A stretch of DNA of 64,000 nucleotides from JAUIAI01 sp963732405 (GTDB taxonomy: Bacteria > Pseudomonadota > Gammaproteobacteria > Burkholderiales > Burkholderiaceae_E), in NCBI GenBank assembly GCA_963732405.1, contig CAVSZG010000001.1, positions 1,364,001-1,428,000 on the forward strand, read 5' to 3'. A program made the position numbers and the translations under genes. Below the pieces are notes generated by a model, which saw only the letters and a list, made by a program, of their open reading frames with translations, had not been told where the DNA came from and did not search any database. Of the stretch, positions 16,825-25,538 are shown in pieces (the first letter of the stretch is position 1; each line of letters starts with the position of its first letter).

Positions 16825-17503
16825 TGGCGAGCACCGTGCAAAACATCGCGCTGACGGCCTCGAAGGCCATGGCAAGGTCGATCACCGATTCGGCATTGGC
16901 CGCCCTGACCAGCATGCCGTAGCGCGCGATCAGGCAGACGTTCCGTCCGTTCAACGCATCGGCAAGCGACACGCCGGGCACCGGCAAGGGCGATGGCCCC
17001 TGCGGCTTCGACAGTGCCGGATCAGTCACGCAGTCCACGCGATCGCCACCGAAGCGAGCGAGCGTGACATGAAACGCCGGGATACCCCCGGCGATGATCG
17101 ACCTCAGGCAGGACAATGCCCCCGCATGGCGCGACGCCAGCAACAGGGTGCACGGCGTGGTCGGGTCCAGGGCCTGAGCGGCTCCATGAAGGGCGACGAT
17201 TCCCGGCTCCCCGATGTCCGCAGACGCTTCCGATGGCATCGCTGCCGGCGTCAACCGGCCCTGAGCGCCCTTGGGTATCCAGGACACTGCCGACTCGGCG
17301 GCACCGTGCCCTGTATCCATCGAAGTGATCAGCAGACCGTCGCCACCGCTGCGTTGCCAACGGCAGGCGATGCTGGCCTGGACGTTGCCGGCCGGTCCGA
17401 GCCCCTCGAGACGCACCAGCGCAGCGATCAGGGCCTCCCGGGCGTTCTGTTCGGTATCCGCTGGTCTGGCCCGATTCTGCAGTCGTGATCGTGCGGTGCT
17501 CAT
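16802..17503 (-). CDS. Degenerate class II aldolase-like protein
   Basis: A 233-residue protein that aligns along its length to the aldolase next door. GPAGNVQASIACRW matches the TSGNISVR region, GIPAFHVTLARFGGDRVDC matches SIPACHYMIAAFGGNDVRC, and AMAFEAVSAMFCTVLAI matches AVELETIARQYCLALQI. The zinc-binding HTHS is replaced by LASR and NHG by RYG, so metal-dependent catalysis is unlikely. It could be an inactive partner, a regulator, or a gene in decay. The start at 17503 is preferred; the frame runs on to 17584 without family similarity. Convergent with its paralogue, overlapping by 23 bp. Confidence 0.7.
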   Translation of the reverse strand: MSTARSRLQNRARPADTEQNAREALIAALVRLEGLGPAGNVQASIACRWQRSGGDGLLITSMDTGHGAAESAVSWIPKGAQGRLTPAAMPSEASADIGEPGIVALHGAAQALDPTTPCTLLLASRHAGALSCLRSIIAGGIPAFHVTLARFGGDRVDCVTDPALSKPQGPSPLPVPGVSLADALNGRNVCLIARYGMLVRAANAESVIDLAMAFEAVSAMFCTVLAINDAHAD

Positions 17504-17542
17504 CGGCCGATTATTCCAGAGAGTGAGACCGGCGGCAGCGTG

Positions 17543-17897
17543 ATGCCGGATGCTGTCGTGCAGGCGCCGATGATCACCGACCATCCCGCGGCTGACCTCG
17601 CCGATCCATTGCCGACTCGACCCGTCCTGCTCCCACGACCACCAGCGATGCCAAACCTTCCAGCCTTATCCGAAGAGAGCCATCCCACCGGCCTGTCTGG
17701 CCTGCGGATGCCCCGAATCCATCCCACCGGTCACTCGCACGCTCTATCCGAACCTGCTCGATGCGGTGACGCGGGCAGCGGATGACGACGCATTGGTGTT
17801 CTTTGGCACCCGGATCCGCTTCGGAATGCTGGCCGACCTGGCTGCGCGTCTGGCCGGCTGGCTGCAGTCCGGCGCAGCCCAAGGGCTGCATGCATGA
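17543..17897 (+). pseudogene. Long-chain acyl-CoA ligase remnant (N-terminal fragment, frameshifted)
   Basis: From about 17715 the frame reads PPVTRTLYPNLLDAV, then DDALVFFGTRIRFG, then MLADLAARLAGWLQ. This fits the N-terminus of FadD-type acyl-CoA synthetases (consensus TLYDNL...ALIFYGR...LAGWLQ). It then stops at 17895-17897, where GVKKGDRV and the adenylation domain should follow. Upstream, an open frame from 17543 (MPDAVVQAP) joins it if one base is removed from the CCCC run at 17711-17714. The remaining ~430 residues of the ligase are absent. I read it as a 5' fragment of a gene cut off by DNA rearrangement; recognised by eye only. Confidence 0.5.
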
Positions 17898-17936
17898 TCA
17901 TCAGACCATCGGCCACAACGTGGTGGCCGGGGGCTT

Positions 17937-18234
17937 ATGGACTGGTATGCGGCCGGGCAGGTAGGTCGCGTTGTCGGTGGTGCCGACGTTCCATATCCTC
18001 GCGGCTGCGGGCGCGGTGGCACCGTCGTCACGCCGCTGCTCGCGTTCAACCCCGGCGTCGAAGCGGGCCAGCTCGTCGTCGTGGCGCTGGTGTTGCCGCT
18101 GCTGCTGATGTGGCGCCACGCACCGCGCTACCGCCTCACCGTTATGCCCACCATGTCCGATCGCGATCGGTGTGCTCGCGGGAGTATGGCTGGTGAAACG
18201 CGGCTTCGATCCGGACCTCGGGTTGCCGTTATAG
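17937..18234 (+). pseudogene. HupE/UreJ-family membrane protein remnant (C-terminal fragment)
   Basis: The frame at 17937 contains TPLLAFNPGVEAGQLVVVAL followed by VLPLLLMWRHAPRYRL, close to the C-terminal signature of HupE/UreJ_2 proteins (LLGFNLGVELGQL...). After a +1 shift near 18145-18157 the next frame gives IAIGVLAGVWLVKRGFDP and stops at 18232-18234, as expected for the last transmembrane helix of that family. A possible earlier piece (ILAAAGAVAPSSR) sits in yet another frame. The N-terminal helices are missing. This is a decayed fragment; HupE-type proteins are thought to transport nickel or cobalt. Confidence 0.5.
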
Positions 18235-18404
18235 GCAACAAAGAATCGGGTCGAACGAGCGACCGACCGACGTCCTAGGCCTGCCAGACCCCGTCGCCCT
18301 CGTCGCGCACGCTGCGCGCGACACGATGGAGTCGCAAACCTACAAGACGGGCGCCATGGTGCGCTTCAGACTGGACATCCGCATTCGCATCCGAGGCACG
18401 ACCC
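18235..18404. other. Spacer with no recognisable gene
   Basis: 170 bp between the HupE-like remnant and the glycosyltransferase. It is very GC-rich, with dense CGCG steps (GTCGCGCACGCTGCGCGCGAC around 18303-18322, broken here as a description only). I see no convincing promoter, terminator or coding similarity. It must contain the glycosyltransferase leader if that gene is expressed from its own promoter. Confidence 0.4.
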
Positions 18405-19526
18405 ATGCACATCCTGTTCGTCTGCAATCCGCTCCACGGTCACGTGAACCCGATGCTGCCGCTGGCGCGCGCAGCGCAGGCCGCGGGGCATGCCGTGGTG
18501 GTTGCCACCGGCGCCGACATCGCGCCGCTTGCGCAACGTGTGGGTCTGGAGACCTGGTCGGTGGGCAAGACCCACGCCGAGGCCGGAGGCAACAAGCAGG
18601 CGTCGTGGCTCGACTATTTCGAGGCCGGCGCGCGCATGCGCATCGCGCACCTGGGAGCACCTTGCGCGGCATGGCGACCCGACCTGGTGATCCACGAAGA
18701 GACCGAACTCGCCGGCCCGGTGGTCGCCGCGACCCTGGGCGTGCGATCCGTCGTGCACGGGCTCGGCCCGATGCCGCCGGCGCGGATGTTGCCCTGGTTT
18801 GCTGCCGCCATCGAACGCCTCGCGCCGCCGGGCTCGTCAACGACCGTTCTCGACGCCTGGCGCGAAGCAATCTACCTTCACCAGTGCCCTCCCGGGATGT
18901 CCTTGGGCGACGATCCGCAAGGACCGATCTGGTCCCACGTGCTGCCGCTGCGCCCGACGCTGCCAAACCCCGTGAACGAACCGGCGCTGACAAGCCGCAT
19001 CGAGCAACTGCCGCACACCCGTTCGGTGTTCGTGACGCTCGGAACTGTCTACGACGGCAACACCGCCGAACTCGCCGCGGCGATCGATGGCCTGCACGGC
19101 CATGCGATCAACCTGATCGTCGCAGTCGGCCCGCAGGCGGACCCTTCACGCTTCGCCGGCCATGGCGACCACGTGCTGGTCGAGCGCCTCGTGCCACTGG
19201 CCAGCGTGCTGCCGCGCTGCGATGCCGTGGTGTCTCAGGGCGGCTCGGGCGTGATGCTCGGCGCGATGGCGCTTGGCTTGCCGCAGCTGATACTGCCGCA
19301 AGGCGCAGATCAGTTCCGCAATGCCGGGCTGGCCGTCGGCACCGGTGCCGCGCTGGCCCTTATGCCGAGTGACGCCAGTCCGCAAGCCATCGGCGTCAGC
19401 GTGCAACGGCTCATGGGTGAAGAGCGCTTCGGCGCGGCCGCGCGCGATCTTCGGGATCAGATCGGCGCGATGCCGGACGCGGGCGAGGTGATGTCGATGC
19501 TCTCGGGGGACCACGACCCAGCGTGA
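18405..19526 (+). CDS. GT1 (MGT/UGT-like) glycosyltransferase
   Basis: A 373-residue GT-B glycosyltransferase of the macrolide/flavonoid type. The N-terminal domain begins MHILFVCNPLHGHVNPMLPLARA, the hallmark of GT1 acceptor domains. The donor domain carries FVTLGTVY, then DAVVSQGGSGVMLGAMALGLPQLILPQGADQFRNA, the UGT signature with the G-D-Q sugar-nucleotide contact. Such enzymes glycosylate small lipophilic molecules, often antibiotics. There are no biosynthesis or resistance genes around it, only gene remnants, so it looks like an acquired passenger. It has no clear ribosome site. Confidence 0.85.
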   Translation: MHILFVCNPLHGHVNPMLPLARAAQAAGHAVVVATGADIAPLAQRVGLETWSVGKTHAEAGGNKQASWLDYFEAGARMRIAHLGAPCAAWRPDLVIHEETELAGPVVAATLGVRSVVHGLGPMPPARMLPWFAAAIERLAPPGSSTTVLDAWREAIYLHQCPPGMSLGDDPQGPIWSHVLPLRPTLPNPVNEPALTSRIEQLPHTRSVFVTLGTVYDGNTAELAAAIDGLHGHAINLIVAVGPQADPSRFAGHGDHVLVERLVPLASVLPRCDAVVSQGGSGVMLGAMALGLPQLILPQGADQFRNAGLAVGTGAALALMPSDASPQAIGVSVQRLMGEERFGAAARDLRDQIGAMPDAGEVMSMLSGDHDPA

Positions 19527-19588
19527 CCGCGCAACGGTGACGCCGCGGTCGATACCCGCCGAACCTGCAGCCCGTAACCGCGCCTATG

Positions 19589-19624
19589 CTCGACCTCGAC
19601 CTCGACCTCGACCTCGACCTCACC
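19589..19624. repeat. Hexanucleotide tandem repeat (CTCGAC)
   Basis: Five perfect copies of CTCGAC at 19589-19618 and a sixth imperfect copy (CTCACC). It lies ~60 bp after the glycosyltransferase stop and ~185 bp before the FmdB-like gene. It falls outside any gene I would call. Copy number may vary between strains. Confidence 0.85.
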
Positions 19625-19809
19625 GTCCCGGCGCCGAAGCAGTCGCCACGCGCGCAGCCACGGACAGCAATCCGCCGGGTCATCAATTATCACAATATGG
19701 GATACTGGGTCGAGTCCGATCGGCGTGCGTCGCGCGGCTGAGAGGGCGTCAACGAAATCGCACGGCGATCGAATAGAATCGAGGGCTGTCCTGAATGCGG
19801 TGGCGTGCC

Positions 19810-20295
19810 ATGCCTATCTACGGCTATCGATGTTCTGCGTGCGGCCATCAGAAAGATGTGCTGCAGAAAATTTCCGATCCCCAGCTCACCGAGTGTCCGG
19901 CTTGCGGTGCGGCGCAGTTTGCCCGTCAGGTCAGCGCGCCAGCCTTCCAGCTCAAGGGCACCGGCTGGTATGTGACCGACTTTCGGGATGGCAACAAGGG
20001 TGGCAAGCCCAAGGCGGCCGACGGCGCCGATGACAAGGCGGCGGGTGCGAGCGCCGGTGGTGACGCATCCGCTGGCCAGACGGCCGGCAATGCGGACGCG
20101 GGCGGCAAGGAAACCACCAGCAAGGACGGCGGCGCCAAAGACAGCGCCAGCAAAGACACGGCTGGCGGGCCGGCGGTCGCCGGCAAATCGGAGTCGGGTG
20201 CTGCTGGCGCTCGCTCAACGGCACCGGGCCCGACCGGCGGCAGCGCGGGCAAATCGTCCTCAGGTCCCGCTCCAGCGGGGTCGTCAGGTAGCTGA
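19810..20295 (+). CDS. FmdB-family zinc ribbon protein with low-complexity tail
   Basis: A 161-residue protein. The N-terminal zinc ribbon is typical of FmdB (MPIYGYRCSACGHQKDVLQ, then ECPACGAAQFARQVSAPAF), with two CxxC pairs. The ~95-residue tail is rich in Gly, Ala, Ser, Lys and Asp, with no fold expected. FmdB was named from an amidase/formamidase regulator, but the role is unknown in most bacteria. The frame begins at 19795; the ATG at 19810 matches the family start. Gene order with DUF502, aspS and nudB downstream is characteristic of Burkholderiales. Confidence 0.88.
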   Translation: MPIYGYRCSACGHQKDVLQKISDPQLTECPACGAAQFARQVSAPAFQLKGTGWYVTDFRDGNKGGKPKAADGADDKAAGASAGGDASAGQTAGNADAGGKETTSKDGGAKDSASKDTAGGPAVAGKSESGAAGARSTAPGPTGGSAGKSSSGPAPAGSSGS

Positions 20296-20352
20296 ACCCG
20301 TGTTCACCGCACCGCGACGCCTGCCGGCCCGGCCCGCTGCCGTTCTGTCGCC

Positions 20353-20988
20353 ATGAAAGCCTATTTCGTCACGGGTCTGCTGATCTGGGTGCCCCTGGTG
20401 ATCACCGCCTGGGTGATCAACCTGCTCGTGGGCACCATGGATCAGACGCTCGATCTGCTGCCCCTGGCCTGGCAGCCCAAGGTCTGGCTGGGTCGGCAGA
20501 TCCCGGGCCTGGGCGTGTTGCTCACGGCCCTGATCATTCTGGTGACCGGCCTGGCGGCCCGCAATTTCATTGGCGAGCGCCTGGTGCGCGGCTGGGAGGC
20601 GCTGCTGTCGCGCATCCCGATCGTGCGAGGCATTTACAAGAGCGTCAAGCAGGTCAGCGACACCATCTTGTCGCCCGATGGCAATGCGTTTCGCAAGGCC
20701 TTGCTCGTGCAATACCCCCGTGAAGGCGTCTGGACGATTGCGTTTCAGACCGGTTCCCCATCGACCGAGGTGCGCGCCCAGGTCAGTGGCGAGATGGTGT
20801 CGGTCTATGTGCCGACCACGCCAAACCCGACTTCGGGATTCTTTCTCATGATGCCCGTCGACCAGGTCAAGCCCCTGCGTATGTCGGTCGACGAAGCACT
20901 CAAGTATGTGGTGTCGATGGGTGTGGTCGCCCCCGAACTGCTACCCGAAGCCGATCCCATGGCGCCATCGTCGGCGCTGACCCACTGA
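20353..20988 (+). CDS. DUF502 family membrane protein
   Basis: A 211-residue inner-membrane protein. Two transmembrane helices are apparent (YFVTGLLIWVPLVITAWVI and LGVLLTALIILVTGLAARNF), followed by the conserved soluble part (IPIVRGIYKSVKQVSDTIL; FFLMMPVDQVKPLRMSVDEALKYVVSMGVV). Function is unknown; plant homologues (COV1) affect vascular patterning. It sits 57 bp after the FmdB gene and 17 bp before aspS, so it is probably in one operon with both. Confidence 0.9.
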   Translation: MKAYFVTGLLIWVPLVITAWVINLLVGTMDQTLDLLPLAWQPKVWLGRQIPGLGVLLTALIILVTGLAARNFIGERLVRGWEALLSRIPIVRGIYKSVKQVSDTILSPDGNAFRKALLVQYPREGVWTIAFQTGSPSTEVRAQVSGEMVSVYVPTTPNPTSGFFLMMPVDQVKPLRMSVDEALKYVVSMGVVAPELLPEADPMAPSSALTH

Positions 20989-21005
20989 TTGCGGAGAAAC
21001 ACCCC

Positions 21006-22784
21006 ATGCGCACCTGCTATACCGGCCTGGTTTGTCCCGAGCATCTCGATCGGGAAGTAACGCTGGTGGGATGGGTTCACCGGCGCCGGGACCACGGCGG
21101 CGTGATCTTCATCGACCTGCGCGACCGGGAAGGCATCGCCCAGATCGTCTGTGATCCCGATCGGGCACAGATGTTCGAGCGCGCCGAAAGCGTGCGCAAC
21201 GAGTTCTGTCTGCAGATCAAGGGCAAGGTACGTCGCCGACCCAAGGGCACGGAAAACGCCTCGCTCAAAAGTGGCGAGATCGAAGTGTTGTGCCACGAGC
21301 TGACGGTGCTCAATCCGTCGGTGACGCCACCGTTTCAGCTCGATGATGAGAATCTGAGCGAAACCACGCGGCTGACTCACCGGGTGCTCGATCTGCGCCG
21401 TCCGCAGATGCAGGCCAATCTGATGCTGCGCCATCGGGTGGCGATGGAGGTTCGTAAATATCTGGACTGTCACGGCTTCATCGATATCGAGACGCCGATG
21501 CTCACCCGCTCCACCCCTGAAGGCGCACGCGATTACCTGGTCCCCTCGCGGGTGCATCCGGGTGAATTCTTCGCGCTGCCCCAGTCTCCCCAGTTGTTCA
21601 AGCAGATGCTGATGGTGTCGGGGTTCGATCGCTACTATCAGATCGTCAAGTGTTTTCGGGATGAAGATCTGCGCGCCGATCGCCAGCCCGAATTCACCCA
21701 GATCGACTGCGAGGTTTCGTTCGCCAGCGCCGAGCAGATCCGTGCCTTGTTTGAGGAACTGGTCCGGGTGGTGTTTCGCAATGTCATCAATGTTGCGCTA
21801 CCGGCCGAATTCCCGGTCATGAGCCATGCGGAAGCCATGCGCCTGTACGGATCGGACAAACCCGATCTGCGCATCAAGCTGCAGTTCGCCGATCTGACCG
21901 ATGCCGTTACCGACGTGGCGTTCAAGGTGTTCTCGGCGCCGGCCAGCATGCCCGGTGGCCGGGTGGCGGCGCTGCGTGTGCCGGGCGGTGCATCGATATC
22001 GCGCAGCGAGATCGATTCCTGGACCGAGTTCGTGGCGATCTACGGTGCGCGGGGGCTGGCCTGGATCAAGGTCAATGAATTGGCCAAGGGCCGTGAGGGA
22101 TTGCAGTCGCCCATCGTCAAGAATCTGCATGATTCGGCGCTGGCGGCCATTCTCGAGCGTACCGGTGCGGTTGACGGCGACCTGATCCTGTTCGGCGCTG
22201 ACAAGGCCAAGGTGGTCAATGATTCGCTGGGGGCGCTGCGCAACAAGATCGGTCTGTCCGCCTTCGGCCGCGAGCATGGTCTGTTCGAGGCCGGTTGGCG
22301 TCCGCTCTGGATCATCGATTTCCCAATGTTCGAGCAGGATGATGCATCGGGTCGATGGACGGCCGTGCACCATCCCTTCACCGCGCCGGTCGATGGCCAT
22401 GAAGACCTCATGGCGACCGATCCCGGCCAATGTCTGTCCAAGGCCTACGACCTGGTGCTTAATGGTTGGGAGATGGGCGGTGGCTCGGTCCGTATTCATC
22501 GAGCCGACATTCAGACCAAGGCCTTCATGGCGATGAATATCGGCGCCGAGGAAGCGCGCGCCAAATTCGGCTTCCTGCTCGACTCGCTGCAATACGGTGC
22601 GCCACCCCATGGCGGTATCGCCTTCGGTCTGGACCGCATGGTGACCCTGATGACGGGCGCCGATTCGATTCGTGACGTGATCGCCTTCCCCAAGACCCAG
22701 CGTGCCCAGGATCTGCTGGTGCAGGCACCTTCCGCTGTCGATGAGCAGCAGTTGCGCGATCTGCACATCCGTCTGAGGACATGA
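21006..22784 (+). CDS. aspS: Aspartyl-tRNA synthetase
   Basis: A 592-residue class II synthetase that charges tRNA-Asp. The N-terminal OB fold (VTLVGWVHRRRDHGGVIFIDLRDREG) binds the anticodon. Class II motifs are clear: FIDIETPMLTRSTPEGARDY, CFRDEDLRADRQPEFTQID and GIAFGLDRMV near the C-terminus. The bacterial GAD insert lies between. Length matches the bacterial type (E. coli 590). GGAG lies a few bases before the ATG. Confidence 0.98.
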   Translation: MRTCYTGLVCPEHLDREVTLVGWVHRRRDHGGVIFIDLRDREGIAQIVCDPDRAQMFERAESVRNEFCLQIKGKVRRRPKGTENASLKSGEIEVLCHELTVLNPSVTPPFQLDDENLSETTRLTHRVLDLRRPQMQANLMLRHRVAMEVRKYLDCHGFIDIETPMLTRSTPEGARDYLVPSRVHPGEFFALPQSPQLFKQMLMVSGFDRYYQIVKCFRDEDLRADRQPEFTQIDCEVSFASAEQIRALFEELVRVVFRNVINVALPAEFPVMSHAEAMRLYGSDKPDLRIKLQFADLTDAVTDVAFKVFSAPASMPGGRVAALRVPGGASISRSEIDSWTEFVAIYGARGLAWIKVNELAKGREGLQSPIVKNLHDSALAAILERTGAVDGDLILFGADKAKVVNDSLGALRNKIGLSAFGREHGLFEAGWRPLWIIDFPMFEQDDASGRWTAVHHPFTAPVDGHEDLMATDPGQCLSKAYDLVLNGWEMGGGSVRIHRADIQTKAFMAMNIGAEEARAKFGFLLDSLQYGAPPHGGIAFGLDRMVTLMTGADSIRDVIAFPKTQRAQDLLVQAPSAVDEQQLRDLHIRLRT

Positions 22785-22815
22785 TCCCGCCGTTCCGTTG
22801 CCGGCTGTGGCTGTC

Positions 22816-23313
22816 ATGTCGATCGGTCAGGCCTCGCGCATCCGGGCGGTGGCAGGGCCGGCAGTGAAGATCCCCGAGTCGGTGCTGGTCGTGATTCACA
22901 CGTTCACCGGCATGGTGCTGCTGCTCGAGCGCGCCGACCACCCGGGTTTCTGGCAATCGGTCACCGGGTCGCGCAACCATGCCGACGAGCCGTTGCCCGA
23001 CACGTGTCGGCGTGAAGTGCTCGAGGAAACCGGCATCGATTGTCCGGCTGACGCCTACCTCGACTGGCACTTGAGCCATCGTTATGAAATTTACCCGGCC
23101 TGGCGCAACCGCTATGCGCCTGGCGTGACCCATAACACCGAACATGTGTTCTCGCTCGGGCTTGCCGGGGTCGTACCGGTGAAGCTCGAGCCGACCGAAC
23201 ATCTGCGCTTTCAGTGGCTGCCCTGGCGCGATGCGGCCGATCGCTGCTTCTCGCAGACCAATGTGGCGGCGATCCGCGCCCTGGCCGGGCGCGGTCTGCT
23301 GGACGGTTGCTGA
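22816..23313 (+). CDS. nudB: Dihydroneopterin triphosphate diphosphatase (Nudix)
   Basis: A 165-residue Nudix hydrolase expected to remove pyrophosphate from dihydroneopterin triphosphate in folate synthesis. The Nudix box is readable (GSRNHADEPLPDTCRREVLEETGI); the G-to-E spacing is one longer than the simple consensus. NudB-like features include GFWQSVTGS and the NTEHVFSL strand. A TTG at 22798 is an alternative start. The stop overlaps the start of the next gene (TGATG). Position behind aspS supports NudB, although exact substrate is inferred. Confidence 0.88.
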   Translation: MSIGQASRIRAVAGPAVKIPESVLVVIHTFTGMVLLLERADHPGFWQSVTGSRNHADEPLPDTCRREVLEETGIDCPADAYLDWHLSHRYEIYPAWRNRYAPGVTHNTEHVFSLGLAGVVPVKLEPTEHLRFQWLPWRDAADRCFSQTNVAAIRALAGRGLLDGC

Positions 23314-24203
23314 TGGATCTGCTGAGCCTGCGGGTGGCCACCTACAATATTCACAAGGGCGTGCTCAACGATTTTTTCGGGCTGCGCCGGGTGCCGGTGA
23401 TCCACGAACTGCGCGACCGTCTGCATGCGCTGGATGCCGATCTGGTACTGCTGCAGGAAGTGCAGGGTCGCAACGAGCGATATGCGACCCGCTTCGTCCA
23501 CTGGCCCGATGAACCGCAAGACGTGTTCCTGTCGCGTGCGCCGCAGCGCCGGCATGTGTTCGAGACCGCGTATGGCAACAACGCCAATTATCTGCACGGC
23601 CATCACGGCAATGCCTTGCTGTCGCGCTTTCCGATCGTCCACCGGGAGAATCGCGACATTTCCGACCATGTGCTGGAAAAGCGCGGCATCCTGCACTGTG
23701 TGGTTGAATTCAACGGTACGCCGATTCATTGTTTCGTGGTGCACTTTGGTCTGTTCGCCCGCTCGCGCGAGCGTCAGGTCGACGCGCTGATCGACTGGGT
23801 CAACCATGTCGTGCCCGAAGGCGCGCCGCTGTTGATCGGTGGCGACTTCAACGACTGGCGCAACCGCCTGTCCGATCGCCTGTGCGCATCGCTGGGTCTG
23901 ATCGAGGCCTTCGACGACTTCAAGCCGCGCGCGCAGCGAATGCGGGCGGCGGCAAGCTATGTACGGGACCGTCTGGTGACCGCCGGCGTGGATGTCGAGC
24001 CGGAGATCTGGCCGATGCCCCGGCGGGTCAAGAGCGCGCGAACCTTTCCGTCACTGGTGCCCTGGTTGCGCATGGACCGGATTTATCTGCGCGGCTTCGG
24101 GGTGGCGAGCGCCCAGGTATTGCGTGGCCCGGGCTGGGCGCGGCTGTCCGATCATAGTCCGCTGGTGGTTGATCTGACGCTGAATCCACCCGCCGATTCC
24201 TGA
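23313..24203 (+). CDS. Endonuclease/exonuclease/phosphatase family protein
   Basis: A 296-residue EEP-fold phosphodiesterase. Metal and catalytic motifs are in order: RVATYNIHKG, LVLLQEVQGRN, HFGLFARSRERQ, GGDFNDWRNR and the terminal LSDHSPLVVDL. Homologues lie next to ClsB in many Burkholderiales and may act on phospholipid or nucleic acid phosphodiesters. The start overlaps the nudB stop, and clsB begins 6 bp after the stop. The coupling supports a shared membrane-lipid or housekeeping role, but this is inference. Confidence 0.88.
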   Translation: MDLLSLRVATYNIHKGVLNDFFGLRRVPVIHELRDRLHALDADLVLLQEVQGRNERYATRFVHWPDEPQDVFLSRAPQRRHVFETAYGNNANYLHGHHGNALLSRFPIVHRENRDISDHVLEKRGILHCVVEFNGTPIHCFVVHFGLFARSRERQVDALIDWVNHVVPEGAPLLIGGDFNDWRNRLSDRLCASLGLIEAFDDFKPRAQRMRAAASYVRDRLVTAGVDVEPEIWPMPRRVKSARTFPSLVPWLRMDRIYLRGFGVASAQVLRGPGWARLSDHSPLVVDLTLNPPADS

Positions 24204-24209
24204 GCGATC

Positions 24210-25538
24210 ATGGTGATGCCCTCGTCCAGCCCGTTCGAGCGCCGTCGCCAGGATCGGCGGCCACCGGACCAACCCGAGCGACGTCGGGTGAGGCTGTCCT
24301 GGTATGACAGCCTGAACAGCGACTTGCAGACTGGCCACGAGGTCGAGCTGCTCATCAACGGCGAGGCCTTCTTTCCGGCACTGGTCAGTGCCATTGAAGC
24401 AGCCCGCGAAAGCGTCTATCTCGAAACCTATATCTTCAATGACGATCCCTCCGGGCAACGGGTTGCGACGGCCTTGTCCGAGGCCGCCGATCGTGGGGTA
24501 TCGGTCAATTGCGTGGTGGACGGATTCGGCACGCCTTCCCTCACCGGTCGCACTGCCGAGCTCATGGCCAATCCGCGGATCCGGTTCGAGACCTTCCGTC
24601 CCGAGCGGTTTCGATTCTTTGAACGAATGCGGGTTGCCCTGGATCGGCAACGCCTGCGTCGTCTGCATCGCAAGCTGGTCCTGATCGATGATGCCGAGGC
24701 CTTCGTGGGCGGGATCAATCTGCTGGACGATCGGATCGATCCGAACCATGGTGAACTGGCGGCCCCACGGCTGGACTTCGCGGTGCGGGTACGCGGTCCG
24801 CTGGTCGCCACGGTCAATCTGGCGATGCAGCGACTGCTCTGGGAATTGTCTGTGGTCAATCGCTCGTTGCGCCGGCCCCGGCCCAACGGGTCACCGCAGG
24901 ACAAGGGCGCGCCACTGGGGCCTATGCATCCGACCCGCACCCGCATCGCGTCGCAGGGCAGTATGCGCGCCATGCTGCTGGTTCGTGACAATCTGCGCCA
25001 TCGGCGTTCGATCGAGCGTTGGTATCTGCGCGCGATCGGACAATCCCGCCGCGAGGTGCTGATTGCCAATGCCTATTTCCTGCCCGGCGTGCGGTTGCGC
25101 CGGGCCCTGATCAAGGCTGTCCAGCGCGGGGTTCGGGTGCGATTGTTGCTGCAGGGCAAAGTCGAGTATCGCCTGCAACACTATGCGACACAGGCGCTTT
25201 ACGATGAATTGCTCGCCCAAGGCGTGGAAATCCATGAATACGAGCGCAGCTTTCTGCATGCCAAGGTGGCGGTGATCGATGCGCAGGCCACCATCGGATC
25301 ATCGAACATCGATCCGTTTTCATTGCTGCTGGCTCGCGAGGCCAATGTCGTCATCGACGATCAGGCATTTGCCGATGCACTGCGCGGTCAACTCGAGACG
25401 GCGATCGCTGATGGATCCAGGGAACTGGAGTTGCACAGCCATCGTCGGCGTCCCTGGCCGGTCCGGTTGATGAACTGGTGTTCGTTCGTCCTGTTGCGTC
25501 TGGCGGTGTCGATCACCGGCCACGCGAGCCGCTATTGA
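24210..25538 (+). CDS. clsB: Cardiolipin synthase ClsB (phospholipase D family)
   Basis: A 442-residue PLD-superfamily enzyme. Both HKD motifs are intact: HRKLVLIDDAEAFVGGIN and HAKVAVIDAQATIGSSN with the following DPFS. It lacks the N-terminal double membrane anchor of ClsA, as ClsB does, and has a hydrophobic C-terminus (FVLLRLAVSITG). It makes cardiolipin from phosphatidylglycerol (and in some cases phosphatidylethanolamine) at the inner membrane. Its stop overlaps the probable TTG start of the exonuclease gene. Confidence 0.9.
   Translation: MVMPSSSPFERRRQDRRPPDQPERRRVRLSWYDSLNSDLQTGHEVELLINGEAFFPALVSAIEAARESVYLETYIFNDDPSGQRVATALSEAADRGVSVNCVVDGFGTPSLTGRTAELMANPRIRFETFRPERFRFFERMRVALDRQRLRRLHRKLVLIDDAEAFVGGINLLDDRIDPNHGELAAPRLDFAVRVRGPLVATVNLAMQRLLWELSVVNRSLRRPRPNGSPQDKGAPLGPMHPTRTRIASQGSMRAMLLVRDNLRHRRSIERWYLRAIGQSRREVLIANAYFLPGVRLRRALIKAVQRGVRVRLLLQGKVEYRLQHYATQALYDELLAQGVEIHEYERSFLHAKVAVIDAQATIGSSNIDPFSLLLAREANVVIDDQAFADALRGQLETAIADGSRELELHSHRRRPWPVRLMNWCSFVLLRLAVSITGHASRY

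Noticed and set aside
17540..17785. Independent small protein in the frame before the acyl-CoA ligase fragment
   Set aside because: It is Pro-rich, lacks features, and joins the ligase-like frame if a base in CCCC is removed, so it is more likely the lead of the same remnant.
25478..25534. GTG start of the exonuclease inside clsB
   Set aside because: The added 19 residues are the clsB 3' end in another frame with no family similarity; the TTG overlapping the clsB stop is a better start.
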